From Erodium maritimum (taxonomy: Eukaryota; Streptophyta; Magnoliopsida; Geraniales; Geraniaceae), in assembly GCA_963921825.1 (NCBI GenBank), contig OY997592.1, forward strand, positions 64,934,336 to 64,998,335: 64,000 bases of DNA. Direction: 5' to 3'. The position numbers were made by a program, and so were the translations under genes. Below are positions 1 through 11,168 of the stretch, one piece after another; within the stretch, counting starts at the first letter, position 1; each line of letters starts with the position of its first letter. Below the pieces are notes generated by a model, which saw nothing but the letters and a program-made list of their open reading frames with translations, did no database searches and was not told where the DNA came from.

Positions 1-720
1 CTACAACTACCTCTATTAAGTACACTTCCCCTCAAGCTGATGCATAGATGGTAATCATGCCAGCTTGTTACATAGATAATCAACCTGAGTATCCGGAAGT
101 GCTTTGTTAAACACATCTCCTAATTATTCTTCGGTCTTCACATATGCGGTGGTAATCAGGTTCTGCTGAAGCTTTTCATGGACGAAGTGACAGTCAATCT
201 CAATATGTTTGGTTCGTTCAAGAAATACTAGATTTGAGGCGATGTGAATAACAGCTTGATTATCGCACCATAACTTTGCGAGCATGAAAACTCTGAGACC
301 GAGTTCTGAAAGCAGGTGATATATCCACATGATCTCAGCGACGGATTGAGCCATGACTCTATATTCTGATTATGCACTAGAGCGTGAGACAACATTTTGT
401 TTCTTACGTTTCCACGAGACCAAGCTCCCTCCCATGAATACACAGTATCCCGACGTGGATCGTCGATCAATCTTGGATCCTGCCCAATCTGCATCTGTAA
501 AGCATTCTATATGAGTATGACCATGGTTCTTGTAGAGTATACCACGTCCAGGTGCTCCTTTTAGATAAGCAAAGATATGTTCAAGGGCAGTCTAATGTTC
601 GACTATGGGTGAGGACATAAACTGACTTACAATGCTCACTGAGCATGCAATATCAGGTCGAGTTACTGTAAGATAGTTCAGTTTTCCCACAATTCTTCTA
701 TACCTCTCTGTATCTTCAAA
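1..720 (-). mobile_element. Ty1/copia retrotransposon, 3' part (window edge)
   Basis: This is a minus-strand copia element entering from the left edge. Reading leftward there is the end of reverse transcriptase, RNase H, a purine-rich tract at about 25-38 (AGCTTGAGGGGAAG on the minus strand) and, at 24, a TGTA start expected for the 3' LTR, of which only 24 bases are in the window. The 5' part of the element is missing beyond about 720, where copia similarity stops, so the copy is truncated internally. Confidence 0.8.
124..705 (-). pseudogene. copia reverse transcriptase C-terminus and RNase H, broken
   Basis: The minus strand encodes a Ty1/copia pol C-terminus. Around 600-700 the translation contains GKLNYLTVTRPDIACSVS, typical of the reverse transcriptase/RNase H linker. 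Around 430-520 is the DADWAGS block followed by the usual (S/T)SGYCVF region, and at 150-290 the stretch KLWCDNQAVIHIASN leads to ERTKHIEIDCHFV, the classic C-terminal RNase H motif. At least one in-frame stop lies near 590 (after IVEH) and the frame changes near 360, so no complete protein can be made. In an active element this domain degrades the RNA of the RNA:DNA hybrid during cytoplasmic cDNA synthesis. Confidence 0.85.
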
Positions 721-823
721 TATTTTCTAATACATGCACTATTAATGTTTGTTGCAGGTTGAAGCAAGATCTTGGAAACACTAAGATCATCTCATCTCTG
801 CTTATCTAAAAAAAACTAAGATC
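721..823. other. short unassigned spacer
   Basis: About 100 bases of AT-rich sequence lie between the copia remnant and the Harbinger left end. A small direct repeat (ACTAAGATCATCTC near 779 and again near 817) is the only structure seen. Confidence 0.4.
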
Positions 824-1072
824 ATCTCCAATGGTAACACTATGACTAGTGGTATGAAGCTATGGTAAGACCTAATTTTTGTGTTTCTCTCTCCTCTATA
901 CCACTACCTCCTACCATATTCTCTCCAATGGCAAACCATGACTAGTGTAGGGAGTCATTGTATGAATTTTCGATAGTTTCAAAACCACCCCAAATATAAC
1001 TGATATTTTTATTTAAAGCTAAATAGAAAATACATAACTACTATTTTTATTTAAAGCCACATATAAAATATA

Positions 1073-2952
1073 GGGAAAATTTTAGTATAATACCCTGCCA
1101 AACATTTAATTTCAGTATAATACCCTGGCATAATTTTTTTGCACTTTCATACCTAAACCAAACATTTAATTTCATTTTAGTACCCAACCGTTAACTTTCT
1201 GTTAGTTTGGATGGAAAAAGTTAAAAAGACCATAATACCCCTAACTATTACTCAAATTTTGACCCTCATGCCATTGGTTCAGAATTTGAAAATAAGTGAA
1301 ATGACAATAATACCCTCCATTGTTAGGGTATTAAAATGAAAATTTCACTATTTTTAAAATAAAATCAGTTTTTTTTATAAATTGATTTTTTATTTTCAAA
1401 AATTCATATTTTAATTTAAAAATACATAAAAATCAGATTTTATTTATAATAATACATAAAATCAGTTTTTTAATTTAATTAATATTTTATAAAATTCAAT
1501 TTATTTTTTAAAAAAATTGATTTTTTTTATTTAAAAATCAATTATTTAAAAAAATCAGTTTTTATTTAAAAAAACAGTTTTTTAATAAAAAAATCATTTT
1601 TATTTTTCAAAAATTCATTTTTAAATCAGATTTTTATATATAAAAATCAATTTCAGTTTTTTTAATTCTTTCATTATAAATTGAATTGATTCCCCCAAAT
1701 CCTTGACAAAGTGATTCACGCTCCTTCAAGCAAATCCCCAGATCCTTCAAGCATCCTTCAAGCAAATCTCCAAATCAGTGATTCACATAGAACGAGCTTC
1801 AAATCCCTCTTCAACATCCTCTTCCCGTACGCATCCAGCAACTTCGACCCTGTAGCTCCCGTCGCTTTGGCGTCCAGGTCCACACCCACATCCACCCCCG
1901 CCTTGTGCGCGTACACAATCCCCTCCACCAATCCCACCACCGTCGACGCCACCGTCACCTGGTTCGTTAGCTTCGCAGATTGCCCCTTTCCGGCGTCGCC
2001 CATGTAACTCACCTGACCCATGAGCTCCAAAAGCGGGTTGAGGCGGTGGTTCGTCGCCTCGTCGCCGCCGGCGAAGATCGAGAGGGAGAGATGAAGCTGG
2101 CCCGAGGAAGACGGAGGATGGCGTGGTGGTCTCTGTTCGTTCCGGCTCCTGGTGTCTTCTCGTCCGGTGAGACGGCCTCAAACATGGAGGGTGGCTCAGA
2201 TCTGCTCATTATTTCCCAGATGTATTTTGATTTGGGTTCAAGTCTTCAAGTCTTCAAGATCTGGTGTTCTTATTTCCAATTTTTTGTTCTGTAAATTCTG
2301 TAGATGTGTAAATTAATTGATTGTACAATCCATTTTTTGTGACTGTAAAGATGGGTTTGAGTTCATATTTTTGTATGAATATATCACAAATTAGGGGTTG
2401 TTGTGAACGTGGTGTACTAGGATATGTAATTGAATGGGATGTGAGAGTTGATTGTGTAATTAAATGGCATATGAAGAAGAATTTCATTTTTTTTGGTTAA
2501 CTATTGGTCAATTAATATTATTAAGAAATAACAATTTTTTTAAAGAATTAATGTAAAATGTGAAGAAAAATAATTTTTATAGATAAAAATAGAATTTATA
2601 AAAAAAAACTGATTTTTATGTATTTTTTAGATTAAAATATGAATTTTTGAAAAAAAACTGAATTTATTTTAAAAATAGTGAAATTTTCATTTTAATACCC
2701 TAACAATGGAGGATATTATTGTCATTTCACTTATTTTCAAATTCTGAACCAATGGCATGAATTTGAAAATTTGACTAATAGGTAAGGGTATTATGGTCTT
2801 TTTAACTTTTTCCATCCAAACTAACAGAAAGTTAACGGTTGGGTACTAAAGTGAAATTAAATGTTTGGTTTAGGTATGAAAGTGCAAAAAATTTATACAG
2901 GGTGTTATATTGAAATTAAATGTTTGGCAGGGTATTATACTGAAATTTTCCC
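1073..2952. mobile_element. Mutator-like (Pack-MULE type) element with long TIRs
   Basis: Terminal inverted repeats of at least 275 bp, probably about 370 bp, run from 1073 inward and from 2952 inward. Both start GGGAAAATTT and share the blocks TATAATACCCTGCCAAACAT and CCGTTAACTTTCTGTTAG. The element is flanked by TAAAATATA (1064-1072) and TAAAACATA (2953-2961), a 9 bp duplication with one mismatch, which is diagnostic for Mutator superfamily transposition. Outer parts are AT-rich; the centre (1700-2200) is GC-rich and resembles a host gene. No transposase is present, so it needs a MuDR-type enzyme supplied in trans. Confidence 0.9.
1758..2083 (-). pseudogene. captured fragment of a 3-hydroxyisobutyrate dehydrogenase-like gene
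   Basis: Inside the Mutator-like element the minus strand encodes LSIFAGGDEA...NPLLELMGQ, then GKGQSAKLTNQVTVAST, VVGLVEGIVYAHKAGVDV and a TGATGSKLLDAYGKRMLKRD block. These are the conserved central and C-terminal helices of plant 3-hydroxyisobutyrate dehydrogenase-like / 6-phosphogluconate dehydrogenase-family proteins, and the lysine in GKGQSAKLTNQ corresponds to the catalytic KxxNN-type region. The match to an expected protein stops at both ends (upstream sequence diverges before LSIF, downstream after KRD) and the N-terminal NAD-binding Rossmann domain is absent. It is therefore a transduplicated fragment. Whether it is transcribed cannot be seen. Confidence 0.75.
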
Positions 2953-2968
2953 TAAAACATATTATAAT

Positions 2969-3813
2969 TAGTGGTGATCAAATCTATCCGGCGACCCGGC
3001 TATTCGGCCGGAACCGGCCGGACCCGGAACCACCGGTGTGGTTACTGCCGAAGTCCGGCCAGGCCGTCGGTAGAGGAACGCACATACCAAGTGACTCCGC
3101 GTGGGGCAGCGAATAGAGTTAATTCCCGTCGGATATACCCGACCCACCCGGGTAGCATGTATTAGGCATACAAGCCCAAGGCCCAATATAAACCCAGGCC
3201 CACAGGTAGTCTTAAACTACTACACGCCCAAATCAATTCCCCTCTTCCACTCGCACACACGGTTCGACAAAGAAGAAGCTGTGGAACGGGAAAGAGTGAA
3301 GAAAAAAAGAAGAAGAAGGTAAGTCAAAATTTTTGTGAGTAGATCATGTATTAGTATTAGGATTCTATATCTGTGATAATTTTCCAAAATTTGTTTATAA
3401 TATCAATACTATTAAGTTTCAAATTCAAAATTATTTCCTAAATCTCATTCAATTTTGAAATTTTGATTTGGTTTCCTAAACCTAAACCAATTTGTACGAA
3501 TACCAAATTTAGATTAGTTAAACAAATGTTTTAAAAAAATGTTTTTCCATACTTACAGATTACTTGCTAAAAAAATGATTAATAGATTTAGTTAGTTTTG
3601 TGTATTTTTAAGCAAATTGGGCCTAAATTTTGGGCCAATTAAAAATCATCAAACACAGTCGGGTTGACCCGTACACCCGTCCGGCGCCATAAACCCGCTC
3701 CGCCCGCCCTCTTCCGGATCCGGGTCCGGTTGCAGTCAGCCTCTACCGGCTTCAACCGGCCGGGTCCGGGATTTGCACAATCGGGCCGGGTACCCACCCT
3801 TTGAGCACCCCTA
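2969..3813. mobile_element. hAT element, non-autonomous, 845 bp
   Basis: Ends are TAGTGGTGATCAAA and, on the opposite strand, TAGGGGTGCTCAAA, the TA-G-GGTG pattern of Ac-like hAT termini. It is flanked by a perfect 8 bp duplication ATTATAAT (2961-2968 and 3814-3821). Subterminal regions are rich in CCGG/CCCGG words (2985-3060 and 3660-3790), and a purine-rich stretch ending AAGGTAAGTC near 3320 looks like the 5' untranslated exon end of the parental transposase gene. No transposase coding remains. Confidence 0.88.
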
Positions 3814-4030
3814 ATTATAATTGATATTTAATATTTAATTGTTGCCGCCACTTCCATCTAGCCCAAATGTGTTTGATGAGGTCATCGAGGAGTTGGTAAT
3901 GAACATCCCGATCTCAGATCCTTGTTCTATGGCCCATGATAGTCTCCACGTTCACCGCTGGTGGTGGTCTTTTACGGGTGTTTGGGTCCGGGACACCAAT
4001 ATCTGAAAACATATAAGTGGGGTACGACCT

Positions 4031-4614
4031 TCATTGGTCCTCAACGATCATGTTGTGCAGGATAATACAAGCAATCATGATCACTACGAGTGAGCTCTTA
4101 TCCCGTATTCATCTCGGCCGAATAAGGATGTGAAATCGAGCATATAGAACTCCAAACGCTCGTTTGATATCTTTCTTCCACACCTCTTGGTATCTAGCAA
4201 AGCATTTTTGTTTCGCCGTTTGTGGAGCAGGTATTGACTTCACAAATGTTGCCCAAACAAGATAAGTTCCATCTGTCAAGTAATAAGGGGTTTTGTATTC
4301 TCTACCGTTGACGTTGAACTTAACATATAGAGCAAAGCCTTGAACTGTCTGGTGAAACAAGGTAGACCTATTGAGCACGTTGACGTCGTTGTTGGATCCT
4401 GATGTCCCCAAAAAAAAGTGTCAAATCCAAAGGTCTTGGGATGCAACAACTTCTAGCATGATTGTGGGGACCTTCCCGTGGTCCCTACTTACGAATTGTG
4501 CAGACCATGCCACATGACAGTTCTTCAAATCCTAGTGCATGCAGTCGAGACTCCCTATCATCCCAGGGAAGCCGCGACCTTCGTTGATTTCCAGCAAACG
4601 GCGAACATCTTCCT
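4031..4614 (-). pseudogene. PIF/Harbinger transposase, C-terminal piece with DDE domain
   Basis: Reading leftward from 4614 the frame gives EDVRRLLEINEGRGFPGMIG, SLDCMH, then KNCHVAWSAQF, GSNNDVNVLNRS, YYLTDGTYLVWATFVKSI, RAFGVLYARF and IACIILHNMIVEDQ before a stop at 4031-4033. This is the conserved HARBI1/ALP1-like nuclease fold of Harbinger transposases. Three in-frame stops interrupt it: TAG after SLDCMH, TGA after LWI and TGA after LIRPR. The block normally written (K/R)KDVERAFGVL, whose glutamate is the third DDE residue, reads KKDIKRAFGVL here, so the catalytic acid is replaced by lysine. The piece continues the frame of the segment at 10800-11168. Confidence 0.85.
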
Positions 4615-7600
4615 TGTCACGCCCCAATTTCAGTAAACCGAACTCGGGACGCGAACATTTAAAAAAACAAACACTTTGAAACCTTTTCCATTTTAACACT
4701 TTAAAATACCAGTTTAGTTCAACAAAAAAAAATATTTAGAACTCAAAATCAGTCCCAACAAGTGGACAAAAACATGGTATACGTCGCTAGACTCAAATAA
4801 ACCCAGAATTCCGCTTCTAGCTCTCCAAGCTCCAGAAGCTCACCTAGTCCAGCCTGCGAACGGTACCTGTAGGAAAAACAGCTAGGGGTGAGCGTTCGCT
4901 CACCACCACGGATAACACACTGACTATGACATAATTAGCAGACAAAGCCAGTAACACCAAAACCAAACCCAACACCGGGACTACAATCCCCAACTCAAGT
5001 ACTCAACTAACATCCAACCCGTTACCTTCCTCAACAGACTCAACACTCGGACTCGTAATGTAAACCCGACACAACTATCGACGACCTCCTCCAAGGACAC
5101 GACAGAAAGTTACACAACACCAAACAAGATCACGAAGGATCGCACACCAAACAAGATCACTAAGGATCGCAAACCAGCTGCTCAGTAACCTCCCTCACAC
5201 CCGGTTATCAATCTCAATCAGGTCAAGGATCGACCTATCGCAATTCCTCGACACGAAGTCGGATCAGGCTGTCGACCTATCGCAATTCATCGACACCAAG
5301 TCGGATCAGGCTGTCGACCTATCGCAATTCATCGACACCAAGTCGGATCAGGCTGTCGACCTATCGTAGTTCATCGACACCAAGTCGGATCAGGCTGTCG
5401 ACCTATCACACTCACAACTTCAGGTAACCACAATCACAATCACAATCACAATCACAAGCAAGTTCAACAACCAGTAACAACACAGGTTCAACACTCACAT
5501 GCACTCATGGCCACCAAGACACCAACAGTAAAACTCGGACTCAACAGCCCCACAGGCACTCACGGCCTCCCAAGATACACCAACAGTAACTCACGGGCTC
5601 AACAACCCCACGGCCACTCAAAACCACCAACAGTAACTCACGGGCTCAACAACCCCACAGGCACTCCCGGCCTCCCAAGACATACCAACAGTAAAGACAC
5701 GGGTTCAACAACCCCACAGACACTCACGGCCTCCCAAGACACACCAACAGTAAAGACACGGGTTCAACAACCCCACAGGCACTCACGGCCTCCCAAGACA
5801 CACCAACAGTAAAGACACGGGTTCAACAACCCCATAGGCACTCGCGGCCTCCCAAGACACCAACAGTCAAACACGGGCTCTCATGGCCACCCAAGACTCA
5901 CGATCAAACACGGACTCTCATGGCCACCCAAGACTCAACAGTCAAACACAAGCTCTCATGGCCACCCAAGACACAACAGTCAAACACGGGCTCTCATGGC
6001 CACCCAAGACACAATAGTAAAGTACGGGCTCTCATGGCCACCCAAGACACGAAAATACACAACCAACCTCCGGCATAACCAAAGCCTCCGATAGTTCTAA
6101 TATCAACAGTTTCACAATCAACCTCCGGGCATGGTCATATGCCTCCAGTAATTCTAATAACGCTAAGTTCTCTGCTCCTATGATACTACTAAGTGTCACA
6201 TGCATTTCCAATATTCGCTACGTTCTCGTATCATGCCTTTCTAATATTCGATAAACCTACTTAACCCACGACACCCCGGTGTCACATGCAATTCTACTGT
6301 TAACTTTCCCTAGTCAGGGCCGAGATCCGGCTACTTTTCCCTACCTCACGACGAAAACCACAGCAGCGTCTCCTAGCTGCTGATGACCGGGCCAACGCCG
6401 TCTTCCAGGGCGAAGTCCGCGTCTGGGTGTAACTCCGGTTTTCTCTTTGATCGAAGTCGCACTATACTTTACACAGAAAGTTACAATTAAAACCGGTTTC
6501 ACAAATTAATTTAAAGGTTACAATTGTTTCGATTAAGTTCAAAAGTTGTCCTTTAGACTCGAGCGAGCTAAGAGCGTGGTTATACGGCAAATCGGGTTTG
6601 AGTAAACGACTCCGAGCACAGACCCGGTGTACGTTTTTCGAGGCACACGTTTCGGGCACAAAAACCCGAGGCGTCCGATTTAACGTCCCGCTTTTAATAC
6701 CGTTCCAAGTCCAATTTCACATTTCGATTTAAAACTCCAAGGTTTCCAAATACCGTATTAAATCAAAATTGGTTTTGTTTTGATTTCTTTCCACTTAAAT
6801 TTCTTTTCATCAAACAACCACTGATTTTCGTTTCCAAAGCTCGTTCCTTTTCAAATTCTTTGATTTTGATTCCATCCAACCCAGATCCAAAAATGATTTC
6901 TGTTTCCCTTGTTGTTTTCAAACCTTTTCTGTTAAAAACCTTAACTTTTGTTTCCAAACCAACAGATCCAATGTTTTCAGTCCCAAAATTGTTCTGATTC
7001 GTTCCAAAAACCAGGTTTAACTCCGTTTTTAAATTGATTTACAACATATCCGAAACCAAAATTTGGTTTCAACCGGTTAGTTTTTAGTCCCGTTTAACAA
7101 ATTAAATTCAATGATTTGTTGTTTCAAAATCAACTCCAAACAACCAGATCCCAGTTCTTGTGTCCACACGAACCGATTCAACAGAAGTTCGAAAAAAGGA
7201 AATAAAGGTTCAGTTTTCGAACCGACCGGCCGCCGGCGAGGGCGGCACCGGCCGGGGCCTCACCGTAGGAAAAGGACGGCGGGAGGCGTCGAGTTTGCAG
7301 CCGTGGAGGTGGGGAGCACGGCGGGGACCTTTTTCGCCTCAGATCCGGACGGCCACGGTGACTCTATCCCGGATCTGTCGAACGCGCCGGCGACCTGGCT
7401 CCGGTCGTTCAGGCGACGACGAAGAGAGGAGAAGACGAAGGAGAGGACGGCGATGGGCTCGGACCTGGTTTCGGGCGGCGCTGGAAGCGAGGGGGTTCGG
7501 TGCGAGGGCGTAGCGGCGACGGTTTGAGTAGAACAGAGAGGAGGGGGAGGTCTGGACAAGGGTGGTGGCGGCGGACACGTGCGATGACGGAGGATAAGGC

Positions 7601-8033
7601 TACGGAGAACTCGGCCGTGATGTCGCTTGGAGAAGGGAGAGGCGAGGCTGAGTGTGGGTGAAGACGGCGCTGAAGAACGTGAAAGGAGGGAGGTGGGTTC
7701 GGCGATGATGGCGGTGTTCGGGTTGGACGGAGACGAGAGTGAGAGAGAGAGGGAGGTGGTCTGCGCGAAGAAGGAAGGAGATTTAGGGTTTCAGACCCAA
7801 ATCTTCGGCTTTTATACCGAAGCCTCAGTCGGGCTTGGCAGCACTTGGGCCTCAGGCGGGCCTGAGCATCCACGGCCCAACAAGAGAAAAAGGTCGGGTC
7901 TGGCCTGGCCTGCTGGGCGGGTTTGGTCGACCCGGTCCGACCTCTTTTTTTTACGAATTAAAAATTTAATACGCAAACTCGTCGATCCGATCGAATAAAA
8001 CAAATAGCTCTTTTTACCGAAGAGGTCTTCACA
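4615..8033 (-). repeat. long gypsy 3' LTR (3419 bp) with internal minisatellites
   Basis: On the minus strand it begins TGTGAAGACC and ends GGGGCGTGACA, with a TATA-type box CGGTATAAAAGCC (7807-7819) about 220 bases inside. Shared ends and interior words place it with the LTRs at 16075-18916 and 48828-52365. Tandem arrays: about 42 bp units with GTCGGATCAGGCTGTCGACC (5220-5410), 59 bp units with CGGCCTCCCAAGACACACCA (about 5500-5860) and roughly 38 bp units with CTCTCATGGCCACCCAAGAC (5870-6060). A donor-like TACG|GTGAGG lies at 7263 and an acceptor-like TTTTCCTACAG at 4867 on the minus strand. The overlapping reading frames at 7100-7900 are GC-rich leader sequence, not genes. Confidence 0.8.
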
Positions 8034-8069
8034 ATCTTCCCCCCTAAAAGAATTTCGTCCTCGAAATTT
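8034..8069 (-). promoter_or_regulatory. polypurine tract and 3' stem of gypsy element
   Basis: Minus strand reads AAATTTCGAGGACGAAATTC, then TTTTAGGGGGGAAGAT just before the LTR start. The same AAATTTCG(A/C)GGACGAAATTC stem plus purine tract precedes the LTRs at 44364 and 48828, which fixes the orientation of all three. Confidence 0.8.
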
Positions 8070-8099
8070 AAAACGAACGCGCTCCACTTAACCTTATCT

Positions 8100-9380
8100 A
8101 AGGAAACGTCCGATTAAAACTCACGGTCCAACAACCCTCAAGCACGCGGAAAACACTTAAGACAGTTAGTCGATACCGAAATCCTTCGTCGGTAGAGACG
8201 TAGCACCGACACACGTAGCTTGGTCGCGATATCCTATACCGGAACCGTCCGTCGGTGTAGGTATCACACCAGAACAAAACTCACCTCGCCCTTAAAACGG
8301 ATCCAACACACGGACACTTCTCCTCGACTACCCACTCGTTTAACCAAGTATGGCGCTTTCAACAAACAAAGAAGTCCACGTCCCGTTGCTCGGACGATCG
8401 TCATCGAACTCCAACGTGGTCACGCCCTGACCAACCACCCGCGATAACACAAGTAAACAACACGCAAACTCAACCAGTTTATAAGTCGACTCACTCACAG
8501 TACCACGAAACTGAAGACGCTACAAGTACCAGTCCCTCAGGCTCCGAACAGCTTGGATACCTCGCGCGCACCTCATCATCGCGCTTCCGTGTCAACTCTG
8601 CGCGGTTTTTAATCATCCACGATAACACGACCCTTCAGTCGCTTCTCGAGCAACTCGGGGCCACACTAGTCACTATTAAACCTCAAGTGTGCCTTGCTTG
8701 GGCAAAAGCCCGACCTACCATCCAACGCTTCGTGCGGTGCCATAGTGTTACTGGCCTGAAAGCGATGTGGTAGTCGTACTCGGTGATTTGTTTCCGGATA
8801 CCTAGTGAGGTACTCCCACTTCTACCATACACAAGTGTACATCAAACAGAAGAATGCGATGACTGTGGGTTATGGGCCCACTACGCTTCCGCTGTGCCAC
8901 TCTGATCTCAACGCCGCTCGGTCACCTCCCCTGATCGGTTGACGGCTTACTAGTGTTGTTGCGGCCCTCCGCCGCTCGGGCACTCGTCTCTGATGTCCCG
9001 GCTGTCGACCGTGTAAACACACTGGCCCCCGTTCTAACACGACGGTACCTACCGATGTTCCCGATCATGTCTGCTTCACCGTCAAACGGTAGTCTGCGAT
9101 CGGGAGAATCGTGCGGTTCTCCTCCCTTCCGCCCCGCACACGGCCGACCGACACGGCCTACCATACAATGCTTCAAACGGTGCCATCATGATACTGGCCT
9201 GAAAGTTGTTGTTGTAGGAGAACTCGGTTAACCGTTCACGAAACCCATCGTGACGTGCCCCCAATTCCATTGTGCGACCCGCAGTGGCTGCACTAATTCC
9301 AGCGGGACGCTGTTGTTCGCCTCTCACCTGCCGACGAGTGAGGCATCGCGATATCAACTCCGCGACCGCTCTCCGCATCC
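8100..9380 (-). pseudogene. gypsy pol remnant (integrase)
   Basis: The clearest part is 9082-9378, where the minus strand gives [15 protein letters not shown], matching the end of the integrase HHCC zinc region (usually CLTCQQVK, here with the second cysteine changed to arginine). It then passes directly to [18 protein letters not shown] and LYGRPCRS, near the end of the catalytic core. The central core with the DDE residues is missing between these blocks, so an internal deletion has removed it. The rest towards 8100 is too decayed to read as protein. Confidence 0.65.
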
Positions 9381-9589
9381 CGCTCCACTAGACATGCCAC
9401 CTGATGTCGCGCTCCTCTTAGTGCTACCCGCGTGCACTGTCAGACGCGAATGCTGCGACTCTCGCAGCTCGTCGCCAGTAACAATCGGTATTTGCTCGGC
9501 ACTTCGCCAGCCAATCCATTCCCCAGATTACGTTTAAAGGTTGTCATTTCGTAAGTATCCTTCCCACGGATACACGCACCAGCTCAGTG

Positions 9590-9860
9590 GCTGCTGATCC
9601 TCACGGATCCTCGCAGTCTCTCTAAGACCTCGCTCCACTACCGTCGCCGTGCCTACCAACTCCGAACATACCCGATCCTCGGGGTGAGGACTCGATCCAG
9701 CATCGGGGCTCTTGGGCCCTCTCTCGAACCTCCTGTATCGGTTCGCCTCTCCAACTCCGCAGGCACGACAGCCCTAGTCAACACCACACCACCACCAACC
9801 GACGTGTCCAGACGCAGGGGTGGACTCAACGGCTCTAAACTCAGCACAACTCGACGAAAC
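9590..9860 (-). pseudogene. gypsy gag remnant
   Basis: The minus strand contains TATVVERGLRETARIREDQQ (about 9590-9650), which lines up with TATVEQGIRDAARTREVRQR of the intact gag at 47353-48816. Upstream sequence to about 9860 is proline/arginine-rich like a gag N-terminus, but frames are broken. No zinc knuckles were found. Confidence 0.6.
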
Positions 9861-10799
9861 AAAAGAGTGTGACGCCTCGTTACCCAACAAACATGACGTC
9901 CAAAATCAGAGACCGAACAATCATTCCAATAGTCACCCCGATGAGGTCTAGTGTAACCCTCACACGGTCCTCTATGCATTTACTTGTAACTTTCTGCAAC
10001 CAAACCAGTGTTTGCTACTCGTCCCTTGCGGGAAAAGTAGTAAAAGGGATGAGCGTTATGCTCACCTCCACGGACACCCGTTCGATTATGGCATACTAGT
10101 AACGCACTAAAGACTTACCGATCTAACCAGGGCAAACCACTACCTCAAAACCGGATGTCAAACGTCACACTACTCACGCCATTAATACCTTAAATATAAT
10201 AATACGTAAAGAGACCTCAATTTAACCGCATAAACGCACACCAAGCCACGCAACAACAACACAAAAACTACGTAAACAAGACGGTGTAAACGACAGGGGT
10301 CACGGAGTCGTGACAAAAACCTAAATTCTGCCAAAACGCTCTGGTCCGTCACGGATCCGTGACAGGACCCGTGACGCTCGTGCAGACCTGTTTTCCAAAC
10401 TCGGTTCCAACTCAAAACTTAACCCGTTCAATCCTAAAATTAGCCTTAAACGATACACACGCTTGATTCCCAATTCAGCAAACACACGCGCCACGACTCA
10501 CAGACCAATCAAGTCATTCAACCTCAACCAAAACACAAGCCGACACGGCCAAATAACAACACGACAACACTCGCCCACCGGGCCAACCAACATCGTAACA
10601 CGCCCACCGGGCCAAACAAAATCAAACATGCCCTCAAGGCCAATCAAAATCAAACGCGCCCTTAGGGCCAATCAAAATCAAACACGCCCACCGGGCTAAT
10701 CAATTTTTTTTAAAACTTTCTCCTTTTCGTTAAAACGTCATTTCTTGACATCAGGTAGTTACAGCCCGGTCCAGGCGTCCCCGAACTACATTGTACCCA
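9861..10799 (-). repeat. gypsy LTR/leader remnant
   Basis: On the minus strand this matches in order the segment 46680-47160: GAGGTCTC-TTACGTATT, GTGGTTTGCCCTG, TACTAGTATGCCATAATCGA, GTGTCCGTGGAGGTGAGCAT and TTTTCCCGCAAGGGACGAGT. It ends near AGGCGTCACA (9868-9877). It also holds a roughly 30 bp array (10575-10705, unit containing CGCCCACCGGGCCAA) and a palindromic GTCACGGATCCGTGAC cluster (10290-10380). Confidence 0.65.
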
Positions 10800-11168
10800 C
10801 TTGATAGGGCATCGTAGATATGTCCGCCCATAAATCTTGATGACACCCAAGCAAAACTTTTTGACGCAGTCCAAAGCATTGCTCTCCGTCATCCGCAAAT
10901 ACTCATCGCATGCATCAGCGAGACCTCCATAATAACAGAGCTGACGAAGTGCTACTATGCACTGTTGGCATGGAGAGAATCTGTTTCTCCCAGTAGCATC
11001 CATTTGTTGACAGAAGTATGCGTACCGCTTACTCAAACCATTCATGATATGTAAGAACAATTCCCTCAACATCCGGAACTGTCGTAAACATTATTGGTCG
11101 CTATACACCGGTCTAGGCACGAAGTAGTCACGCATCAACCCCTCATGTGCATCTTCTCGATTTCGCTG
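10800..11168 (-). pseudogene. PIF/Harbinger transposase, middle piece
   Basis: Reading leftward from 11168: RNREDAHEGLMRDYFVPRPV, then after a stop LRELFLHIMNGLSKRYAYF, DATGRNRFSPCQQCIVALRQ, ADACDEYLRMTESNALDC, VKKFCLGVIKIYGRTYLRCP. This is the N-terminal helical domain that precedes the DDE domain in plant Harbinger transposases. It is collinear with 22626-22820 upstream and 4031-4614 downstream. A TGA interrupts the frame between VYSDQ and CLRQF. It is bounded by the copia target duplication CGCTG (11164-11168) and the gypsy junction at 10799/10800. Confidence 0.88.

Larger units (their letters stand above)
4615..10799 (-). mobile_element. degraded Ty3/gypsy (Tekay/Del-like) retrotransposon, reverse orientation
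   Basis: Reading leftward from 10799 there is LTR/leader-like sequence (to about 9860), gag C-terminal remnants (9590-9860), integrase remnants (8100-9380), a purine tract with the GAATTTCGTCCTCGAAATTT stem (8046-8069), then a 3.4 kb 3' LTR (8033-4615). The insertion interrupts the Harbinger transposase: CTTG is present at both junctions (about 4613-4616 and 10800-10803) and the transposase frame is restored when everything between is removed. The two ends do not carry equal LTRs, so the element has also been rearranged or partly deleted since insertion. Confidence 0.75.

Noticed and set aside
3100-3322. Possible small basic protein in GC-rich sequence
   Set aside because: Sits inside the hAT element and is its subterminal CCGG-rich region plus untranslated leader.
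5200-6060. Regular repeats with spacers, superficially like a CRISPR array
   Set aside because: Unit lengths vary (42, 59, 38 bp), spacers are not unique, and the context is a plant LTR; it is a minisatellite.
7111-7998. Several overlapping ORFs of 100-150 codons on both strands
   Set aside because: GC-rich LTR leader sequence without stops by composition; low-complexity R/S/P/E translations and no family match.
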